A stretch of 64,000 bases of DNA from NCBI RefSeq assembly GCF_900109355.1, contig NZ_FOBF01000023.1, positions 1-64,000 on the forward strand, given 5' to 3'. The translations under genes and the position numbers were made by a program. Source of the DNA: Nonomuraea pusilla. Its GTDB lineage: Bacteria > Actinomycetota > Actinomycetes > Streptosporangiales > Streptosporangiaceae. The first letter of the stretch is position 1. The number at the start of each line of letters is the position of its first letter. Positions 60,113-64,000 of the stretch are shown piece by piece. The notes beneath the pieces are model-generated. The model was not told the origin of the DNA. It was given only the letters and a program-made list of their open reading frames with translations, and ran no database searches.

Positions 60113-60122
60113 GATTCGAGGG

Positions 60123-61397
60123 TTACGTATTGAGGTGATCACCAAGCATCTTGAGGGCCTTGCGCGTCTCCTCTGACGAGACCTCGCTGTACACGTTCAT
60201 GGTTACTGCGATCTGGGAATGGCGCAGGATCTGCATGGCCACGCGGGGGTGTACGTCGAGGGCAACGAGCAGGGAAGCGCAGGTCTTGCGGGTTGCGTGG
60301 ACGTGGACCTTGCGCACCCCCGCCTTGTCACAAGCGTTGGCGAAGCTGCGCCGGAAGTTCGACGGCTCCACGGGCCGGCCGCTGGCGGTCGTGAAGACGA
60401 GGCCGGTCTCCTGCCAACCGTCGCCCGCGGCTTTCCGGGCGGTGTCGCGTGCCCGTTGACGGGCACGGAGGGCGGCCGTGACGATCTCGGGGAAGGGGAG
60501 CGTGGCGTCGGAGGCGTCGGTCTTGGTGCGGCGGTGCAGGAGTTTGCCGCTGACCCGCTGGAGTTGCCAGCCGATCGTCATCTCCGCCTGGTCCAGGTCG
60601 ACGTCCTCCCAGCGCAGTCCGAGCGCTTCGCCGAGGCGCAGGCCGAGGACGAGCACCAGGACGTAAGCCGGGTACATGGGGTCCTCGCGGGTGCGCGCCG
60701 ACTCCAGGAAGGTCCGGGCTTCGTCCACGGACCAGGGCTTGACCTTGCGCTTTCGGGGGACCGGCATCTTGATGTGGGCGGCGACGTTGCGGGGGAGGAG
60801 CTCCTCGCGGACGGCGTTGCTCAGGGCGGCGCGCAGGGTCATGTAGGCGTCGTGGACGGTCCAGGCGGACGGCTCGGACTTGCAGCACTTGCCGATGGCG
60901 CAACAGTGCTGGCGGCGTTTCGGGTTGCTGTGCTGCTTGGGGCGGGCGGCATCCTTGCCCTGGTCGCAGCACTGGCAGGAGCGGCGCAGCTTCGTCACCC
61001 AGGTCTGGACGTCTCGCACGGTCAGCTTGTCGAGCCGCTTGGAGCCGAGGGCGGGCGTGATGTAGAGGCGGGCGAACATCTCGTAGTTCGCGGCGGTCTT
61101 GGGCGCGAGGTTCGGTTCGACGACGTTGGTCAGCCAGTACGTGAGGTAGTCCGAGAGCTTCGGTGACTTCGTGGTCACCGGTCCTTTGCGGGCGTGCTCG
61201 TGGAGTTTGAGCCACTTGTCGTGGGTCTCCTCTCGGGTCTTGCCGTAGGCCCACTTGCGGGTGCGCTTACCCTCCGGGGTGGTGACCCAGACGTAGCCTG
61301 CCCAGCCGTTCTTGTAGGGGAAGATCGAGCCTTCGTTGTTGGCGCGGGTGCGGCGGCTCTTACGAGGGCGCTCTTCGGAGGGGTTCTTGGTGGGCAT
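60123..61397 (-). CDS. int: Tyrosine-recombinase integrase
   Basis: 424 aa. N-terminal AP2-like arm-binding domain (NEGSIFPYKNGWAGYVWV), core-binding domain from about 90 to 210, catalytic domain with Arg in LGLRLGEALGLRWED, HVHATRKTCASLL (His, Arg), and LRHSQIAVTMNVYSEV (His, Tyr nucleophile). A Cys-rich insert, CQCCDQG ... CCAIGKCC, lies in the core-binding domain at about 150-185 and may bind zinc. ATG 61397 overlaps the xis stop by four bases. It inserts and, with Xis, removes the element. Confidence 0.96.
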   Translation of the reverse strand: MPTKNPSEERPRKSRRTRANNEGSIFPYKNGWAGYVWVTTPEGKRTRKWAYGKTREETHDKWLKLHEHARKGPVTTKSPKLSDYLTYWLTNVVEPNLAPKTAANYEMFARLYITPALGSKRLDKLTVRDVQTWVTKLRRSCQCCDQGKDAARPKQHSNPKRRQHCCAIGKCCKSEPSAWTVHDAYMTLRAALSNAVREELLPRNVAAHIKMPVPRKRKVKPWSVDEARTFLESARTREDPMYPAYVLVLVLGLRLGEALGLRWEDVDLDQAEMTIGWQLQRVSGKLLHRRTKTDASDATLPFPEIVTAALRARQRARDTARKAAGDGWQETGLVFTTASGRPVEPSNFRRSFANACDKAGVRKVHVHATRKTCASLLVALDVHPRVAMQILRHSQIAVTMNVYSEVSSEETRKALKMLGDHLNT

Positions 61398-61576
61398 CAG
61401 GCGGCCTCCTCGCAGAGTCGGGTGATGTAGGCGTCGAGGGCTGTGGCGGGGATGCGCCGGCAGCGTGCTCCGACGAGGACCGAGGTGAGTTCGCCGGAGC
61501 GGATGAGGTTGTAGAGGGTCCACCGGCTGACCTTCAGGGCGGCCATCGCTTCCGGAACGGTGAGCAGTTCAGTCAT
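61397..61576 (-). CDS. xis: Excisionase (MerR-like helix-turn-helix)
   Basis: 59 aa: MTELLTVPEAMAALKVSRWT followed by LYNLIRSGELTSVLVGARCR and RIPATALDAYITRL, the standard AICE excisionase/DNA-binding pattern with a helix-turn-helix at residues 6-30. ATG 61576 lies inside the repSA 3' end (eight-base overlap) and its stop overlaps the int start (ATGA), so rep, xis and int are translationally coupled. Confidence 0.93.
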   Translation of the reverse strand: MTELLTVPEAMAALKVSRWTLYNLIRSGELTSVLVGARCRRIPATALDAYITRLCEEAA

Positions 61577-62927
61577 GCGGTCCCCCGAGGTGTGGTGCGT
61601 GCTGGCCGGTGAGAGCGGCGGCGAGGAGCTGGTCGCCGAGGGACAAGCCTTTGCCGGCGTACTGCCAGTGGGCGATCACGAGGACGGTGTCTTCGTCGAA
61701 GAGTGGGAGGCGGCCTGTGGTCACTTCTTCGGTTCGCATGTGGTCCTGGCGGGCGGCGCGGAGGGCGCCGAGGGTGGTGGAGTAGCGGCGGCTCTTGGTG
61801 GAGAAGTGGCCGCGGAAGCCGAGCATGTGGGCCCATTGGGTGAGCCGGAGGTCGGCCAGGTCCTCACGGGCTCCGAGGTGGAGGCAGGTGGCGATGAGGC
61901 GGCGGGCGTGGTCGCGGAGCGGGTGGAGGGCCAGTTCGTCGAGGGTGTGGACGCGGCGGTCCAGGGTGCCGACACATTCGGCGGCTTTGGTGGCGTACTT
62001 GGCGATGTAGGCGGCGACGGCCTGCTCAGTGAGTTCGCCGTCCATGGTGATCTGGCGGACGTCGAGTTGAGTGCCCCAGCGGAAGGTGCGGGCCAGTGGC
62101 GCGATCTCGACGGTGACCGCGCCTGCTGCATGCTGGACGGCTTGTTCCAGGGCCTCGGCGGTGGCCCAAGCCGGTGGTGGTGAGGTAGGTCCGGTGGGGC
62201 CGTCGAGGCGGATGACGGCGTGGAAGTGGACGACGCCGCGCCGCTGGTACTCGGCCACCTTGGCGAAGGAGATCGTGAGGCGTTCGCGCAGCTCTTTGAG
62301 GGTGAGGCCGGAGAGACGGGCGAAGCGGCGGCGGAGGGCCTCGGTGAAGCGGCGCCACAGCTCCGGGGATACGGCGTTGAAAAGGACCGAGCCTTCGTAG
62401 TCGTAGCAGTCCGGGCACAGCGGCTCGCCCAGGTGCCGATCGTCGGCGGCGTGGCGGGCCGTGCAGGACATCACCTGCCCGTGAGGGCAGGTGGCCGCGT
62501 TACGGCGGGCGTGGCAGGGCAGGAGCTTGCCGTTCTTCTCGCGGCGGACGTGGACGGCTCCGAAGGATGGCGCGGTGAGGGTCACGAACAGGGCCGGGTG
62601 GGCGGACACGGTTTCCGGGACTCCCTTGCCGCCTGCCAGGCCCGCGCGGACGAGCTGGTAGGTGTCGGCGCGGTACGTCTCGGCGCAGGCCGGGCAGCGG
62701 GAGGCGCGGCGGGTCTTGCACGGGACGCGCAGGACGCCGTCCGGTTCGGTGCGGGTGGTGTAGCGGTGCAGGAGCTGTCCGGTGGCGCGGTCGTAGTGTT
62801 CGACCTTGCCGCGTAGGTGGATGGGCTGGCGGCAGCCTCCGGTGCGCTTGATCTGGCAGGCCCAGCGGTCGTAGTCGGGCCGGTTGAGCCGGGCGATCAT
62901 CCCGGCTGTGGCGTGTGGGTGCGGCAA
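61569..62927 (-). CDS. repSA: RepSA-family replication initiator
   Basis: 452 aa. Several CxxC pairs (CPAC, CPDC, and Cys/His in the N-half) form zinc sites; GVVHFHAVIRLDG is the HUH metal motif and AVAAYIAKYATKAAE holds the catalytic Tyr, so it is a rolling-circle initiator. TTG 62927 gives the full-length frame with GGA-rich sequence upstream; ATG 62900 is an alternative. Allows the excised element to replicate. Confidence 0.93.
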   Translation of the reverse strand: MPHPHATAGMIARLNRPDYDRWACQIKRTGGCRQPIHLRGKVEHYDRATGQLLHRYTTRTEPDGVLRVPCKTRRASRCPACAETYRADTYQLVRAGLAGGKGVPETVSAHPALFVTLTAPSFGAVHVRREKNGKLLPCHARRNAATCPHGQVMSCTARHAADDRHLGEPLCPDCYDYEGSVLFNAVSPELWRRFTEALRRRFARLSGLTLKELRERLTISFAKVAEYQRRGVVHFHAVIRLDGPTGPTSPPPAWATAEALEQAVQHAAGAVTVEIAPLARTFRWGTQLDVRQITMDGELTEQAVAAYIAKYATKAAECVGTLDRRVHTLDELALHPLRDHARRLIATCLHLGAREDLADLRLTQWAHMLGFRGHFSTKSRRYSTTLGALRAARQDHMRTEEVTTGRLPLFDEDTVLVIAHWQYAGKGLSLGDQLLAAALTGQHAPHLGGPHD

Positions 62928-62968
62928 GATGGGTTCCGTCCTGTCCGGATGTGGTCTGGCTGGGATGG

Positions 62969-63015
62969 CCCCTCACCTGGCGCGGAACTTGGCGGTTGTG
63001 TGGCCAGGTGAGGGG
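62969..63015. terminator. 12-base hairpin upstream of repSA
   Basis: CCCCTCACCTGG at 62969-62980 pairs perfectly with CCAGGTGAGGGG at 63004-63015. It lies in the 97 bases between the zinc-motif mini-gene and repSA. It could terminate or attenuate transcription into rep, or be an origin-linked structure for the HUH initiator. Confidence 0.6.
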
Positions 63016-63024
63016 GTCCGGCGG

Positions 63025-63129
63025 TCATGCGCCGTGGTTGTCGATGCCGGTGCCGTGGCAGTCGCGGCAGGTGTCGCGGTCGTCGTCGAGGCCGGTGCAG
63101 CAGCGGTAGTGGGCGGCCGAGTCGTTCAT
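63025..63129 (-). CDS. Zinc-motif mini-protein, 34 aa
   Basis: Very short: MNDSAAHYRCCTGLDDDRDT then CRDCHGTGIDNHGA. The CxxCxGxG knuckle resembles one DnaJ-type zinc motif. ATG 63129 overlaps the previous stop by four bases. Similar small proteins precede repSA in AICEs; function unknown. Confidence 0.7.
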   Translation of the reverse strand: MNDSAAHYRCCTGLDDDRDTCRDCHGTGIDNHGA

Positions 63130-63296
63130 GCCGGGCGTCCGATCTTGCGCGGGAGGATCGTGACGTACAGGCGGTAGGTGTGCGGCCGGGCACGGTCGGG
63201 GTAGGCCCGCGACACCGAGGTGACGGTGAACATCTCGCGCAGGTGGATCATGCCGAGGGTGAGTTCGGCGCGGTTGCCTTCGAGTCGGATGCGCAT
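63126..63296 (-). CDS. Small element protein, 56 aa
   Basis: Begins MRIRLEGNRAELTLGMIHLR and ends YVTILPRKIGRPA; a beta-strand-rich pattern, not recognised. ATG 63296 has AGGAGG eight bases upstream and the stop overlaps the next gene (ATGA), which supports translation. Part of the pre-rep gene string. Confidence 0.75.
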   Translation of the reverse strand: MRIRLEGNRAELTLGMIHLREMFTVTSVSRAYPDRARPHTYRLYVTILPRKIGRPA

Positions 63297-63308
63297 GGTG
63301 GGTTCCTC

Positions 63309-63635
63309 CTAAGCGGGGTCGACGCAGCCGCGGTAGCTGTCGTCGGCGTGGTGACGGGCGCGGGCGGCGGCCAGGATGGCGGCGAAGTCGTAGCGGACAG
63401 GGCCGAAGCTGAGGCCGGTCGAGTAGTGGCCGTACGGGAGGTGGCGCGGGTTGATCTCGGTGCCGAGCAGGGCGGCCACCTTGTCGACCTCGGCGCACAT
63501 CTCGTCGTCGGGGCCGTGCTGCGGGAACTGGTTGATGGTGACGTTCGGCAGGTGGACGGGGATCGCGGGGTTGGCCTCCAGGAAGGCGGCCAGGGCGCGG
63601 AGTCCGCTGATCAGGTCGGTGCGGTCTTCGTCCAT
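63309..63635 (-). CDS. Hypothetical element protein, 108 aa
   Basis: Opens MDEDRTDLISGLRALAAFLE with ANPAIPVHLPNVTINQF following; ends DSYRGCVDPA. Matches the general type of short conserved proteins upstream of repSA in actinomycete elements; no motif known to me. ATG 63635. Confidence 0.75.
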   Translation of the reverse strand: MDEDRTDLISGLRALAAFLEANPAIPVHLPNVTINQFPQHGPDDEMCAEVDKVAALLGTEINPRHLPYGHYSTGLSFGPVRYDFAAILAAARARHHADDSYRGCVDPA

Positions 63636-63646
63636 CGGTGGTCCCT

Positions 63647-64000
63647 TCAGGCAGGTTGCAGGGTGCGGAGCAGGTCGGACGCGAGTTGCTGGGAGACGCC
63701 GAGGCGGGCGCGCAGGGCGTCGAGGGTGATGGGCGTGCCGTGCTTGGTGCGGTGTTCGTCGGCGACGCGGCGGGCGTAGTCGAGGAGCGCGGGCGCGGGT
63801 GCGTCCTCGGTGGTGGGTTCGTCGGCGGGGACGAGTTCGGGACGTTCCGGGACGGGGACGGACGCCGTCACCGTGACCGGGGACGTCTCGCAGACGTCCT
63901 GGGGACGGGGTGTTGAGGCGCGCCGTTCGAGCATCGAGACGGCCACCAGGAACGCGCCGGCGGGTGTGGCGGCGGTGATCCAGCCCCACGCTGTGGGTGC
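63647..64000 (-). CDS. DUF2637-type (SpdB-like) protein, 5' part cut by window edge
   Basis: The frame is open to the right edge. Visible from the edge: a hydrophobic stretch (AWGWITAATPAGAFLVAVSM), a Pro/Glu/Thr-rich linker, then a C-terminal helical domain LDALRARLGVSQQLASDLLR. This fits DUF2637 proteins, membrane proteins linked to plasmid spreading in Streptomyces. The N-terminal membrane segments lie beyond 64000. Confidence 0.75.
   Translation of the reverse strand, partial: APTAWGWITAATPAGAFLVAVSMLERRASTPRPQDVCETSPVTVTASVPVPERPELVPADEPTTEDAPAPALLDYARRVADEHRTKHGTPITLDALRARLGVSQQLASDLLRTLQPA

Larger units (their letters stand above)
58270..64000. mobile_element. Integrated AICE-type element, right end outside the window
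   Basis: The gene order int-xis-repSA-small genes-DUF2637, reading leftward toward a tRNA gene, is that of actinomycete integrative and conjugative elements such as pSAM2/SLP1. The left limit is either the tRNA-Ala 3' end (58269) or the hairpin at 60076-60112; I find no second copy of the tRNA 3' end in the window. No transfer (FtsK/TraB) or att-right sequence is visible, as these would lie to the right. Confidence 0.8.

Noticed and set aside
1-64000. CRISPR arrays, rRNA genes, insertion sequences, PKS/NRPS clusters
   Set aside because: No regularly spaced repeats of CRISPR type, rRNA signatures, transposase frames or modular synthase domains were found on either strand.

Overview
The window is chromosomal DNA of a high-G+C actinomycete. 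Most likely it is a filamentous member of the Streptosporangiales (Nonomuraea/Streptosporangium type), but that assignment is inference. The evidence is about 75% G+C coding DNA, a SigE-type ECF sigma factor, a DLW-39 mini-protein next to tRNA-Ala(TGC), a DUF6510 gene, CbtAB cobalt uptake, a ChlI/ChlD-type fusion with CobN, and an actinomycete integrative element (int-xis-repSA-DUF2637).

Layout. 1-7 kb: a low-G+C zinc-ribbon orphan, a nested inverted repeat, a VOC protein, a secreted S41 protease, a two-component system, and a SigE sigma factor with its membrane partner. 7-18.4 kb: two divergent operons around one palindromic operator. The leftward arm encodes nucleoside hydrolase, DHODH (PyrD, class 1B type), two degenerate phosphoribosyltransferase-like proteins, an M20 amidohydrolase, PyrK and dihydroorotase. 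The rightward arm encodes an MFS importer, IclR regulator, MOSC protein, ferredoxin, ferredoxin reductase and a ribokinase remnant. Read together this looks like a catabolic route nucleoside -> orotate-like base -> dihydroorotate -> carbamoyl-aspartate -> aspartate, not a biosynthetic pyr operon. 18.4-28.1 kb: a TetR/DUF4267 pair, then an XRE-cupin regulator and a seven-gene, tightly coupled acid-degradation operon (MHS transporter, FAD oxidoreductase, class III CoA-transferase, enoyl-CoA hydratase, DHDPS-like aldolase, SDR, aldehyde dehydrogenase).

28-45.3 kb: an aerobic cobalamin supercluster (cobF; PPOX protein-cobL-cobM-cobK; cobG-cobH-cobIJ; cobN; cobB-cobO-chlID-phosphatase-like-cbtA-cbtB) with two cobalamin riboswitches, one before cobN and one before cbtBA. 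45.3-57 kb: decayed remnants of a membrane protein and a response regulator, a sulfite-oxidase-like flavocluster, a PaiB/MocR divergent pair, a copper/haem cluster (Dyp peroxidase, PCuAC, membrane protein), a universal stress protein, a PdxR-like regulator with AhpD and MFS genes, then DLW-39, a phosphonatase-like HAD enzyme and tRNA-Ala(TGC).

58.2-64 kb (open at the right edge): an integrated element of the AICE type. Between the tRNA gene and the integrase lies a visibly lower-G+C two-gene module: a four-helix membrane protein and an unrecognised soluble partner. It is bracketed by two near-identical terminator hairpins of equal length. This module, and the apparent orotate-degradation locus, are the best candidates for undescribed biology in the window.
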